From positions 8,432,001 to 8,496,000 of the forward strand of contig OZ234504.1 of assembly GCA_965153455.1 (NCBI GenBank): a DNA stretch of 64,000 bases, given 5' to 3'. The position numbers were made by a program, and so were the translations under genes. Below are positions 1 through 10,464 of the stretch, piece by piece. The notes below the pieces were generated by a model, which did not search any database, was not told the DNA's origin, and saw nothing but the letters and a program-made list of their open reading frames with translations. How positions within the stretch are numbered: the stretch's first letter is position 1; every line of letters starts with the position of its first letter. The DNA is from Sphagnum compactum. Taxonomy: Eukaryota > Bryophyta > Sphagnopsida > Sphagnales.

Positions 1-2540
1 GCCAACTTGTTATTATTTGGGTTTCTTGAACATCATCAAATGTTAGAACTTATTTACAATTGAAATATTATCACCAACATATAAGTTCTTGAGGGAAAAG
101 GGATGTGTGGTCCACATCAATTGGAAGATGCATAATTGAGGTTGGGTTTAAAAGGGAAAATGGATAAATTTGATTCAATCAAATCATTGTACATTCATGA
201 TTCCAAATAATGAAAAAAAATTGAATGGGAAAATAATTTATTTGGAATGCTTGTAATGTTAGTTTTCCAAATCATTAAAACCTAACAACTACCATGATGC
301 ATTAAAAGTTTTAAAACATGGAGGTTCCATATGTTGGTTTCATATTATTTATACTCAAACTTTGTTTTCCTTTTTTGACACTTTGTGTAGTTTGTTACAT
401 TTTGTTGTATGTTTGATGTGACTACTATGTGAAAAAGGATATATGCATTATGGGTGGGAATAAATTTATTGTATTTTGTTTTATTGTGTTTAAATTATGT
501 TTTGCAAATTGTTGCTTATGTGATATGGTGTTCTCCAAGGATAATTGTATATGCATGCACATCTACAACAAAGGTATCACTAAATATGTTCATATGATTA
601 TGTTGAAGCATGCAAAATTAGTGATCTCCTTTGAGGCATCCTCTTCTGGGGCTAACATCATAGTAGAAAGGATTAACTTCAAAATGATGTTTGCTTGTTT
701 TACAAGTCTTTTAACAAAAATGTTGGTTGAATTGTCAAATTATGTAATTGTTGAACTAAGATGAAAAAGTGGCAGTCAACTTGATAACAACAAATCACAC
801 GAACATGCTAAGAATCTTGGGCATTGAAATTCCCTTAGGTAGAATGAATTCAAGGAACAAATGGGGGTGTCCATCACATTTGTTGGTTTTATTACAGTTT
901 TGTGCATAGAAATGATTTGTTTTGGCACCCGAATCATATAAAGTATAAAAGCATTTTGTGAAGATCCTAAAGAATCTATAAGTTGCCTTAGAGATAAGTT
1001 CAATCAATGACACATCAAAAAACATTTATTTTATTTGAAGAATGCAAATACTACACAATGGTAACAAATTTTTCATGTGATTTAACAAGTGCAAGGTTGT
1101 ATGACAAGGTTGACAAAGGATAAACATGTCACAACTTGTCACAATCTTCCATCTTTTACATATGGGGAGATTATTGAGTATGAAACACTTAGGTTTTTTT
1201 TCATTTTTATAAAGGGAGGTCAATGATGTCTCATAAGCATTAATCACATTTAGCTATTTGAACTTTTATTCATTTCATGTGTGAGTAGTGGTGATGAAAA
1301 CAAAGCTAGTAATATTTATGGACATCATATCTTGTTAGCATGATGAGGTTAATATTGTAAACAATATCTCATGGATACTGATATATTGTTACATTGTTTA
1401 AGATTTTGTTTATCATTTAATTTTCGTTTTCTTGGAATGTGCTATTAAAGGTGGAATTGCTACAAGCTTAATTGTGAGTTAATCATGGGATCACTTATGG
1501 AAAAATGTGTAGTTTTGAAGGAATGAATTGTTGAAAAGCTATTATCTTTTAATGTCTATGGAGCCTTTATGATCAAATAAATATTCACTATAACAAAAGG
1601 TGTACATGTATGCCAAGTGATTTCATTGGATTTTGAATGAATTCACTAGTATAATGAACGAGGACTAATGAACTACACCCACATTGTGTACTCGTGTTTT
1701 TAACCTATTTTCCCCTTGTAACATGTAGTTCAAAATGTCAATTTTCAAATCAAATAACAACGTGTTTTTTGGAATGTTCAAGTTGAAAAGATGGAAATCA
1801 CAACAATGTGGTCATTTGGTTGTTAGTGATCTTATCAATTTCAAATGTTTTTGGTAATTCATTAACCTTCATTTTTTTTTATTCTTTAAGGTAACCAATA
1901 TGGTGTAACAATGAAAATTAGATAGATATTTTCACCATACATGGAAAACATGCATTATATGGCCCATCATATGAATCAAGTTATCCAAAGCTTCAACCAC
2001 CTACTTTCAGTGTTTTGAAAGTTGAATATTTTTGCAAAATGTCATTGCTTTCCTTAACCAATGTCTAATACATTATAATGAGTTTATCAAACTATCAAAC
2101 TTGATGGATACAAAAGGTTGTTCATGATATTTATAAAAATTGTCAAAACACATGTTGAATTTCAATGTTTAATCCAATGTAAAAAGAATCAATAACAAAG
2201 TACACAATTTTGTAACTCACACATAATTGGCAAAAGATTCATTTAAGATTTATCAAACGCATGTTAACTTTGATTTGATATATAAAGTGTTCATTTTTCT
2301 TAGCCTTGCATGCTTAATGTCGATGTTAAAAATAATGCATTGCCTACTGTAGTACCAATGCTAGTTTGACATCAATTTAACTATTTTTTAATTTGTCATA
2401 AAAATTCATAAATACCCAATTATCATGTTGATTTATTTTTTAATACAAGCATTTTGTTTTTTCCTTGTTCAATGGTTCTTTTTTATTTCTTTACAAAAAA
2501 AAAGACTATTTAATAGTTGAACATGAGAAGGTCGGTAGAT

Positions 2541-2875
2541 AAATGAAAAATAATAATAATGATTTTTTCATTGTTTTAAAACTATAACATTCAACACCCT
2601 TAAGTTCATGAGAGTGTAATAGGCACTATTTTCTAGTTAATTAATACTCAATCAATGAGAAAAAAAATAATGGTTTTTTTGTTGTTTTTAAATAAAACAT
2701 TCAACTTTTTTGAATTCACGAAAATGTAATGGGCACTAGTTGTTAACTAATTAATATTCAACCAATGAGAAATAATAATAATGACCCTTTCACTACTCTA
2801 AAAGTAAACTCTTCAACCCCCTTTAATTTCATGAAATTCCAATGGGCACCAATTTATAACTAATCGATACTCAAC
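2541..2875. repeat. Imperfect tandem repeat, three units of about 111 bp
   Basis: Three successive units each run from an AATGAGAAATAATAATAATG-like start through a TTCAACxCCCTT segment to a GGGCACTA...TAACTAATxxATACTCAA end. Equivalent positions are near 2544, 2656 and 2766, giving periods of 112 and 110 bp. The units are diverged, so the array is old. Confidence 0.75.
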
Positions 2876-4009
2876 ATATATATATATATATGTTAAGTAA
2901 AATTCAACCTTTGTCGAATATAAAAATAATTAAGAAAAGTTAAATTGAGTTTTTGAAAATTAATTACATATTTGAAAATGGATTGTTGAACTGGTAAGTG
3001 TTGCAATAATCAAGTTTTTGCATGATAATTATAATAAAAATTGATAGTTATGCAGGTGAGTGCGATCACACTAATAATGTAACCAATGTTTGGTTTTTCA
3101 TGTTTTAAAATGGCAATTTAATTTGATGTTAAAATTATTGAATTTATTTATATGACAACATCCATAATACATCACATGAAAATATGAATAAATTTGAAGT
3201 TAATCTCATGAATTATAAACACACGAAAATGTTTTAAAAACATTATAACCAATGTTTTAAAATAGTAAAAACAATTATAAAATGATTTGAAAAACTTTGA
3301 AAATGACATATTTAAATACAAACATTGGCATAATAATATACATAATTTTAAAAATATTTAAAAATATTTTAAAAATGTTATATTGGAATATTTCAAGAAT
3401 ATTTCGAGAATAAATAGTCAGAAATGATGTGACCATGGTTCCTTATATCATGTTTGCACCTATGCAACCAAAAGTGAGAACAATTTTTTATAAAAACATT
3501 TGTCACAAATTCATTTTTTTGATAAAAGCATTTACCAAATTGCAATCAAAAACTAATTTTTTAAAGAGGGTGTTGCCACATTCATGTCTATTGGCTACGC
3601 ATATAAAAGTTATTTTTAAAAAAGTTGTTAATTAAATTGAAATCTACCTAGGGATGTTTGCCACCTTAACTCCATTAGGGAATTGAAAGAATAACAATGT
3701 ATGTGATTACATTGAGGTTATTAAAGTTCGCCCAAACTTTTTTTACATTTTATTTAATGAGTCATTGAACACATATCAAATATATATATATATATAGGAT
3801 TGGTTGACATGATTCAATGTTCCACATGGGGTTACTTGGGGTCACAACTTGATCTTACATAACAAGGAGATGTGGCCAAATTCACTCCATATTTTATTAA
3901 AATTTGAATGAACTTGAACAAATTTATGTTAATGAAAGTGATCGACCCTTTATGAATGAAGAATAATGGTTATGAACAAATGGATTTTAATATAAATTTC
4001 CTTAATTTA

Positions 4010-4690
4010 TTCTTGGTATTTTAAGTCACTTAATCTTAAGTTATTATTGATTATTATAGGTTATTCCACTTTAATTTTTTTAAAATTTTACCCTATATTA
4101 TTTTCAATTACTTTAGGTTATTCCATCTTAGATTATTTTGTATTATTCTAGGCTTTTTTTATATAAATTTATTCTAGCATATGTTATTTTACCCTAAATT
4201 ATTATAGGTTGGAGTGAACTAACTTAAAATATGATAAAACAAAATGGTCTTAAATATTCTAAAAAAATCTAAAAACATTTAGGGTGAAATAATTTATAAT
4301 TTAAGGTGAAATAATTTAGGGTATAACAACTTAGAATTATATCTATAATACCCAAAAATAACATAGGGTAAAATACCTTAAAATAATTTAACGTGAAATA
4401 ATTTAGAATAAGAAAATTTAACTTCATGAATAATAACCTAAAATAAAATAGGGTGAATTAATTTTAAATAATTGAGAATAAATAAAGGTAAAATAATTTA
4501 TAATAATTTAAGGTGAAATAACCTTGAATAATCAATAATAGCATAAGGTAAAGTAACTTAGAATAATTGAAAGTAACCTTAAGTATAATAACTTAAATTA
4601 GCCTAGGGTGGAATAATGAATATCCTAAAATAATTGAAAATAATTTAGGGTATAATAGTCTAAAATAATTTAAGGTGGAATAATTTATAC
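4010..4690. repeat. Low-complexity AT block that switches strand polarity
   Basis: From about 4010 to 4200 the top strand repeats degenerate TTAGGTTATTCCA/TTATTCTAGG motifs. From about 4200 to 4690 it repeats the complement, AATAATTTAGGGTGAAATAA-like motifs every 10-25 bp. The block is therefore a loose inverted array of a short motif, able to fold back on itself. It abuts the 3' end of the Helitron-like element at 4732. Confidence 0.6.
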
Positions 4691-5021
4691 TAATAAAAAA
4701 TATTTCGATTAATAATGAATTATGTCAAATAACTAGTGGGTACCCATGACCTTCGGACACTGTGAAGTCCCCTGGTTTCTTTAAACCGAGACACACACAA
4801 AGGCGCAAAACAGCTAATTTTATTTTTAGTTTATTTATTTTTTGTGGTGAAAATCCATTGAAAAGTCCCCCATGAAAACATACATGGTGAAGCAAGCGTT
4901 TTCAGACTTGTTGTAGAAGACAGTATTATAGAAATAGTGTCAAACTGGCTAAATTTACAGCAATATTCCTTCCATCAGAAGTGCTTTCCAATTTGCAATT
5001 CAGGAAATTTCTTCAATGCAC

Positions 5022-5129
5022 CTTGGCTGCAATGAGCTCACATTGCGTCCCCTTTCTAGACGCCGGAACTCCAGAAATCATAATCCTCAGGGCCTCCATT
5101 CCTGCCTGCCGAGGCTTAAACCAATTTCG
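5022..5129 (-). pseudogene. Adenylate kinase exon fragment (plastid AMK-like), captured
   Basis: On the minus strand, after a good acceptor (T-rich tract, CTCTAG), 36 open codons include ALRIMISGVPASRKGTQCEL. This is the P-loop of the plastid adenylate kinase family, where the usual form is SGAPASGKGTQCEL. The Gly before the catalytic Lys is Arg here, which would be expected to damage nucleotide binding. The fragment ends at AAG/GTGCAT, a plausible donor, and no further kinase sequence follows, so this is a single captured exon and not a working gene. Adenylate kinases interconvert ATP + AMP and 2 ADP. Confidence 0.8.
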
Positions 5130-5299
5130 CTAGAGAAAAAAAAAGAAAAACCAATAAGTTGAAATAGAGCATGAATAATTGATGACAACATGTTATTATG
5201 ATGTTGCAACAAAAGCAACGCTTTGAAATTTTGTTAACAAAAAACTCGAACTGAATTTTCTTTAAATTTTAAAAAAAAATGATTATGAAATGACCCACC

Positions 5300-5465
5300 T
5301 TTGTGATGAAGTTGTTTGGAAACATTGGAAAATCCTCACACTGAAATCCTGACAAAAGCCTCAGAACTTCAAACCTTTCATAAAATACACGCAAAGCATG
5401 TTGAGAAAGAATTTTCAAGTTCTCTAATGGCATCTTCCAGGAATTCCAAGCAAGAATTGCCTTCT
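5300..5465 (-). other. Unidentified exon-like segment inside the Helitron-like element
   Basis: On the minus strand this runs from a TTTCTAG acceptor-like site at 5466 to an AAG/GTGGGT donor-like site near 5300. One frame is open throughout (about 55 codons, including KMPLENLKILSQHAL and FPMFPNNFITK). I do not recognise the family. Its position between the transporter and adenylate kinase fragments suggests another captured piece or transduced intron. Confidence 0.35.
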
Positions 5466-5475
5466 AGAAACAAAA

Positions 5476-5636
5476 TAGCAAGCCTATTGTCCACATCCGG
5501 AATGTCCATACCGGCAGACTCGGATCATTCGTATTGGGAACCGTTAGTCTCACTTGTTCCACTGGCGACTCATCCACGTTCCCACCCTGTTCCAATGCTT
5601 TCAGTCCCTCTAGTCCTTCCCCCGGACTGCACAAAA
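5476..5636 (-). pseudogene. Oligopeptide transporter (OPT family) 5' exon fragment, captured
   Basis: On the minus strand, after TTTTGTGCAG, a frame reads through [19 protein letters not shown] and [13 protein letters not shown]. This matches the conserved cytosolic N-terminus and entry into the first membrane segment of plant OPT transporters (usual form [26 protein letters not shown]). Homology stops at about 5476, followed by FCF and a stop, so only this short piece is present. Intact OPT proteins have many membrane spans and move peptides or metal chelates across the plasma membrane. Confidence 0.8.
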
Positions 5637-5779
5637 CCAAAACCCACATCAATCCATCTTCTTCTTCTTCTTATTTTTCTTTGTCTTCTTCTTCTTCTTC
5701 CTGGCATCCCCCACTTTCCACAACAATCACAACAAAGGTGCAAATGGGTGTGACTGGCAGCAGTCAAGGAAAGACATAC

Positions 5780-6369
5780 CCAGACTGGCAGCAGCAATGG
5801 GGTCCCGGTCAAATCGATCAAATATCACATCTACTGGTTGGCCAAGCTCTGTCTCTATGATTCTCACAACTATCTCTGACTCAAATGGCGGCACTTGATC
5901 CTTCTCACAGGAAAAACAAACATCCAACCTTCAGCAAAAATAAAAAATTATTCCTAAATCTCTCCTCCCTGATGAAGAGGAAGAAAAAGATCATGAAGAG
6001 AAAGATCATGTGGAGCAGCTGCAAAAAGACCATGAAGAGAACAACCATGCAAAGCTGCAGAGAAGAGCCTGAAGAGAAAGATCATGCAGAGCTGCAAAAA
6101 GATTGTGAAGAGAAAGATGGTCATGCAGGGAAGCAGAAAAGATCATGGAGAGAGATCATGAGTTGCTGCTACTGCAGAAAGATTGCAATTTGTACTACTG
6201 ACCTGCAGCTCTGCCAATTCATCGACATACTCCTAAGCAAGAATGTCAACACGAGTGGAAAATTGTTGCCCAATTTTGATGAAAGTTGGCCCCAATCGCA
6301 GCAACCTTTCCTTCACCCATTTCGCAAGCCTCTTCCTCTTCTCCTTTTTCTTCAGCTCTGTCATACCAC
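5780..6369 (-). pseudogene. ABC1-type (ADCK/UbiB) atypical kinase fragment, two exons, captured
   Basis: Two adjoining exons are visible on the minus strand. Exon A (6369-6203, after TTTTGCAG) contains KRLAKWVKERLLRLG, then FIKIGQQFSTRVDIL and EYVDELAELQ; it carries the KxGQ motif typical of ABC1 kinases. Exon B (5900-5780) reads [10 protein letters not shown]..., then [19 protein letters not shown], carrying the Ala-rich AAAS loop that replaces the Gly-rich loop in this family. Both introns keep GT donors (GTCAGT, GTATGT). A TAG stop interrupts exon A at 6233-6235, where the family has a basic residue before EYVD. The catalytic half of the kinase is absent. Intact members act in plastid or mitochondrial prenylquinone metabolism. 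This copy is a non-functional gene fragment. Confidence 0.85.
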
Positions 6370-6395
6370 CTGCAAAACAACCTACAACCAAACTC

Positions 6396-6521
6396 TCCTC
6401 TTCCACCAATCTGCTGTTGTTGCTGTTGCTAATCCAAACTCTCCTCCTCCACCAATCTGTTGCTGCTGTTGCTAATCCAAACTTCTCCTCCTCCACCAAT
6501 CTGCTGCTGCTGCCATTCGTC
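6396..6521. repeat. Three-unit tandem repeat of about 45 bp in the element's 5' part
   Basis: The top strand repeats CTCCTCCTCCACCAATCTG followed by a (TTG/CTG)n stretch and GCTAATCCAAACT three times. It lies between the 5' terminus of the Helitron-like element and the first captured exon. It encodes only simple-sequence peptides. Confidence 0.7.
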
Positions 6522-6614
6522 TTCCTCCTCTTCCATCATCTTCTTCTTCCGGGATGAAGAACTTGAATGGATGGATGACGGGACGGATGGATGGAAAGGA
6601 CGACCACCCAAGGA

Positions 6615-7685
6615 TATTATATAAGTAGATAATGAAACATGATGATTATTAATCCATAGTGATTCCATAATAACATAATTTTAACCAAGGTGAAATGATT
6701 AAGGTGGGATAAACATATTTCACTTTTAAAATGCCATAGTGATTTAGGCTAATGAATTACATTCCACTTTTATATTAGTGTTAACAATCTTAACAATATT
6801 GAAACCCTATATTTTTAGTTTAAAATAAACATTTACTTGACAACAATTACTAACCCAACCATAAAACAAACCAATGGATGATTTTTAAAATACATGTAAT
6901 TAGACCTTCACATGCTTTGCATTGAAATCAATTTTTTTTGTAATTGATGTTATTTCATTTTTTATGTATTCTATTTCCATAAGGTTTTGTGAATATTTTA
7001 TAATGACAATCTAAGCTTTCATTGCCTAAGACCTTAATAATTGATAATTAGTTTCTTATTTAATGCACATAATAGAATTGGTTTACATTTAGTATGAGCT
7101 TAAGAAATGAGTGTGAGTGAGGAATGCTTTGTGAAATACATTCAACTTTAAAAAACACGTTGTTGTTGTTATGGACAAAGGTCTAACATTGAATCCCCGC
7201 CCATCTTATGTTTAAGAGTGCTTGATTTACAAGCAAATTTGTTTAAGAAAATTATGAAAACCAATATTGTTACAACCCTAAAACCTCTTAGTCACTTGAT
7301 AATCATTTTAACTGAGTTATGAATTTGTTAGAAATGTTCAAATTTAGAACACTTTTCTGGAACATTTCAAATTAGCCAAAAGTCATATTTGGTCAAGTCA
7401 TTGACAGTGTGAAAGATGAAAGGACATTGTAAACTTTCAAATTTCATGAAATTAAAATTTTAGAATAGATTGCAAGAACCTTTGAGTCAGTGTGAGATTG
7501 TATTGTTAAAACCTTATTTGCATTTGATTCTTTTCCTACAATGTGATATATGGATCTTAACGTGCTACAAGAAGAAATTGTGAATATGATAGTTAACAAT
7601 CTTATAAAACAATAGTAATATGTTCATTTCTTAGTTTAGAGTTCATTAGTTGTTATGTTGTTTATATCTTGTAACTTAATTATAA
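6615..7685. other. AT-rich DNA between the two Helitron-like elements; no gene seen
   Basis: The AT content returns sharply at 6615 (ATTATATAAG). No open frame with recognisable similarity is present on either strand. Confidence 0.55.
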
Positions 7686-8443
7686 ACTAGTGGTACCCGT
7701 GACCTTCAGACACCCGTGACTACGCCACTCCAGCCACCCCGAACGCTCTGTTTGGTCGCCATATTAAATTTTCTCAAAATAACACTTGTGGGTCCCACCC
7801 TAAGGCATTTATATCCCCACAGATAAAAACAATATTGTGACTTAGCGCAGTGGTCCCGACCGACGTTGTGCGGGTATCAAAACCAGCCGTGTGTACCCTC
7901 AGGTTATCAGTCCGGGTATTTACTCCCTTATCCGACGGGGGTGAAAAAACCCAAAACCCCGGTTCTGACATTTTGAACCTTGGTTCCCAAAAGTTTTGGA
8001 AATTTCCGAAAACACGCTCCTTTATATAACCGCCGGTTCTTTCGGTAGTGGGGGGGGGGAGGGGAAGGTTTTTATATCCGCCTCTGATGCGGTGGGAGAG
8101 GGATGCGATCCGACCGTCATTCCTTCCCTTTGGACGGCTGCGATGCTTTGTGGAGATCAGGTCCTGGTTTGTACACCTGGCCGGTGCGGAAACCGTGGTG
8201 GTCGTCCGCTGCTTCACCGGCCTCTCCCTCCCCCACCCCCCAAAACCCCCGTCACAGATAGACGATCAGCTACGGCCGGTTCTACCATATCCTATATATA
8301 TATATGTTATGTGTTACTTTTGCAGCATAATCAAGACAGACCAAGCCCTGTCATAGACAGACAAACGTAGTGTTGGGCATCGCCCGCTGCTTCACCGGCC
8401 TCTCCCTCCCCCACCCCCCAAAACCCCATCACAGACAGACGGA
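7686..8443 (-). mobile_element. Second, shorter Helitron-like element
   Basis: On the minus strand it begins TCCGTCTGTC at 8443 after an A and ends GGGTACC then ACTAGT at 7686 before a T. The final segment GTGTCTGAAGGTCACGGGTACC matches that of the element ending at 4732 with one or two changes. It is GC-richer than its flanks. A 148-codon minus-strand frame (8217-7774) lies inside, but I recognise no family in it. The 5' terminal 63 bp are duplicated internally (8203-8265), so a shorter element starting at 8265 is also possible. Confidence 0.5.
8203..8443. repeat. Direct repeat of a 63-bp terminus (8203-8265 and 8381-8443)
   Basis: Both copies contain CGCTGCTTCACCGGCCTCTC, CCCCCACCCCCCAAAACCCC and TCACAGAxAGACG. 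Each ends, on the minus strand, in a TC preceded by A, the form of a Helitron 5' end. The 115 bp between them include a short TA microsatellite (8293-8306). Confidence 0.75.
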
Positions 8444-8952
8444 TTTGCACTTATGAAATTGTTTTGAAATAACTTGAAAGATATTGAACTAGGCCCGACT
8501 TTTTGTGATGCTCATGTTTAATTGTAAACTTTAGTGTTGATAGTTTGTTAATCTATAATGTGAAAATGAATGAGTGTTACACTCATAGCCATCGTGTAAG
8601 ACTTATAATCACATCAACGACATGAAGTTGGCTTTGTAGTTGATCTTTAATGAATGGTAATTTTCATCATGTAGCCAATAATAAGTTTTGCATACGATCA
8701 AAACATTGCAAGTGACAATTTGAAATCTAAGCTTTCGAGCAAAATGTGGAAAATGATTGTAGCCACTTATCAAATATTAAAAATGTATGAAAAATTATAA
8801 AACATTAATTATCACACACTTTTAAGAAATGAAATTCTTAATATGAATTAAATTAATCGAATGACTTTTGACATTAAGATGCACCCTACATGTGTGATAA
8901 TTAATTCTTGTTTAATTCTTTCATTTTGGGCGTTTTGAATTAGGAGTGAAGG
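8444..8952. other. AT-rich spacer upstream of the mL54 gene; no gene seen
   Basis: No recognisable coding or repeat structure until the telo-box-like motifs at 8953. Confidence 0.5.
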
Positions 8953-9019
8953 ATTAGGGTTTGTAAACTAGGGTAGAGGATTTAGGGTTTCTGAATTATG
9001 GGTGGAGGATTAGGGGTTT
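8953..9019 (+). promoter_or_regulatory. Telo-box cluster upstream of the mL54 gene
   Basis: ATTAGGGTTT at 8953-8962, TTTAGGGTTT at 8981-8990 and the variant TTAGGGGTTT near 9010 lie 90-150 bp before the start codon. In plants such AAACCCTAA-type telo-boxes are typical of promoters and leaders of translation and ribosome genes. That they act here is inferred from motif and position. Confidence 0.55.
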
Positions 9020-9105
9020 TGTGATTCCCAAGAACAACTCGACAAGCACGGGTGATGGCGTGAGGAAAAGGAGAAGGGGAAGAGCACGACGAGCACACTG
9101 CCACG

Positions 9106-10464
9106 ATGTTGCAGAGCATATCAGCAGCACGAGCCCGAGCTTTGCAGGGCTCTTTAAGGCTTCGGGCGGCTGGAGCTTCCTCTAAAGGGGGTGCTGCGAA
9201 ATCGAAGAAGTCTCGCGCATCAGATGGTGTGAGCACGCTGTTGTCATCGTTTCTTTTCCTTGAAGATCAGTAATTACTGGGTCGTCTGTTTGTTGTGTCA
9301 TCTTCTCCCTCCCTACCATTGTTTCTTTTCGAGGTTCTCACTTTTTGCGGTGGTCGTGATTGAGATGGTCAGCGCCTGCGGCGCCAGTGGTAAGCAAGGA
9401 GCTTCGGGAGAAAGCTGTACTAGGTGCCAACCTTTTGAAGGATGGCTCGGACCCGCAGATCCTTCCTGACAGGTTTTTTTTTCCTTCCATTTTTCCTCGC
9501 CCGTCTCTTTCTGAAAGGAAGATTTCCGCTGCAGATGCATTCTTACATACGGAAGCAGCATGCCCTGCAAATAATGCATAAGGATAAAACCATCTACGAG
9601 GACTAAGCTGTGCCTTGTCCATGGTCACATGGGGTTTCTTTTTCAGTGAGTATCCAGAATGGTTAAACGGGATGCTGGAGAAGCGGCCACCTCTGAGCGA
9701 GCTTCAAAGAAGAAAGCCAGAAACAATGTCACTCCCTGAGGTACTTCCATTTTGAACAAAGCAGATTGGATTCGTCTTTCCTCACTGTCTTGTGGGTTGA
9801 ATTTTCAACCAAACTATCAGATGCTGCACAAGTAAAATCTACAGGGATAAGCTAGAATGAAATGAAGCCAATCCTCTCAAGCTTGATTCAGCCAGCTTAA
9901 ATGAGGATATTAATGACATCTTTGTTTAGCTATGTCTCTTGAGTGCTATCTGACATCATGACCAAGTCTTCCTGTATGCCAGCATTTGATGCTGATGAAG
10001 TCAATCTGAAGTCATGGCAGCTTGTCACTGCTATTCATTATGCTGAGGTCTGACACTTTGTGAGCAACTCTCAGAAGGTTATGACCACATCGTTTTTGTG
10101 TGTTACCTTTAAAGTGCTGTTGTGGAGAATTCTCTGCAATGTAACATAGATATGTAAAATCAATATACTGTTACTTTACTTTTAGGAGGAGTTTCTGTGC
10201 ACACTTCTTTGATTTCTGAAAGGTCTGAGGTCAGAAGGTATGTCTCAGCAGTATTTTTTTTTTCTTTTGTATATATCAATCTGCATTTACTGGGCTATTT
10301 GTTTGGCTTTAGTCCTGGGGGTGATGTGTGATTGAAAGTCAGGGTGCTTGTTTTCATCTCTGAGTCACATTGCACGTGGTGTATTTGTGCAGTTAATGCG
10401 GCTATTGAAGCTTGACAACCGGCGTAGGATAAAACAGAATAATGGCCTAAAAGCAAAGACATAG
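9106..10464 (+). CDS. Mitochondrial ribosomal protein mL54 (54S L37 family), four exons
   Basis: Exons 9106-9226, 9373-9472, 9647-9740 and 10393-10464 join in frame through GT-AG introns to give 128 residues. Residues 1-41 are Arg/Ala/Ser/Lys-rich with almost no acidic residues (MLQSISAARARALQGSLRLR), as in a mitochondrial presequence. The rest has the family hallmarks VVSKELREKAVLGANLLKDG, DPQILPDSEYPEWL, LEKRPPLSEL and the C-terminal LDNRRRIKQNNGLKAK. This small protein belongs to the large subunit of the mitochondrial ribosome. Length and intron-split motifs fit an intact gene. The exon 2 donor (AG/GTTTTT) is weak but keeps the frame through the SEYP motif. Telo-boxes lie upstream, and intron 3 contains a repeat shared with an intron of the helicase gene. 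The first intron borders were chosen for frame; alternatives a few bases away exist. Confidence 0.9.
9905..10140 (+). repeat. Dispersed intronic repeat, copy 1 (in mL54 intron 3)
   Basis: It shares CTCTTGAGTGCTA, ACATCATGA, AGTCATGGCAGxTTGTCAC, TGCTATTCAT, GTTATGACCACA and CATAGATAT in the same order and orientation with 32975-33290. The copies are well diverged and differ by indels. The type of element is unknown. Confidence 0.6.

Larger units (their letters stand above)
1..4731. other. AT-rich intergenic DNA without a recognisable gene
   Basis: No open frame here shows a recognisable protein family, and the short ORFs are AT-rich with no exon-like codon structure. The stretch contains a three-unit tandem repeat (2541-2875), short TA runs near 2876-2891 and 3780-3797, and a low-complexity block (4010-4690), described separately. 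The rest looks like decayed repeats. Confidence 0.6.
4732..6614 (-). mobile_element. Helitron-like element carrying fragments of three host genes
   Basis: Read on the minus strand, the element starts TCCTTGGG at 6614 after a flanking A and ends ACTAGT at 4732 before a flanking T. This is the TC...CTAGT structure with insertion between A and T expected of non-autonomous Helitrons. Its last 25 bases (GAAGGTCATGGGTACCC then ACTAGT) are shared with the element ending at 7686. The ends coincide with sharp drops from moderate to low GC. Inside, all on the minus strand, are exon fragments of an ABC1-type kinase, an oligopeptide transporter, an unidentified exon-like piece and an adenylate kinase. 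No Rep/helicase is present. The 3' hairpin is imperfect (GACTTC...GAAGGTC), so the class is inferred; a Pack-MULE is less likely because no terminal inverted repeats are visible. The capture of several genes does not depend on the class. Confidence 0.55.

Noticed and set aside
5316-5860. Plus-strand open frames over the captured gene fragments
   Set aside because: The recognisable protein families (OPT, ABC1K) are on the minus strand; the plus-strand frames are shadows rich in Ser and Pro.
9990-10015. CTGATGA core resembling a hammerhead ribozyme
   Set aside because: No stem II closing pair and no conserved GAAA follow within the expected distance.
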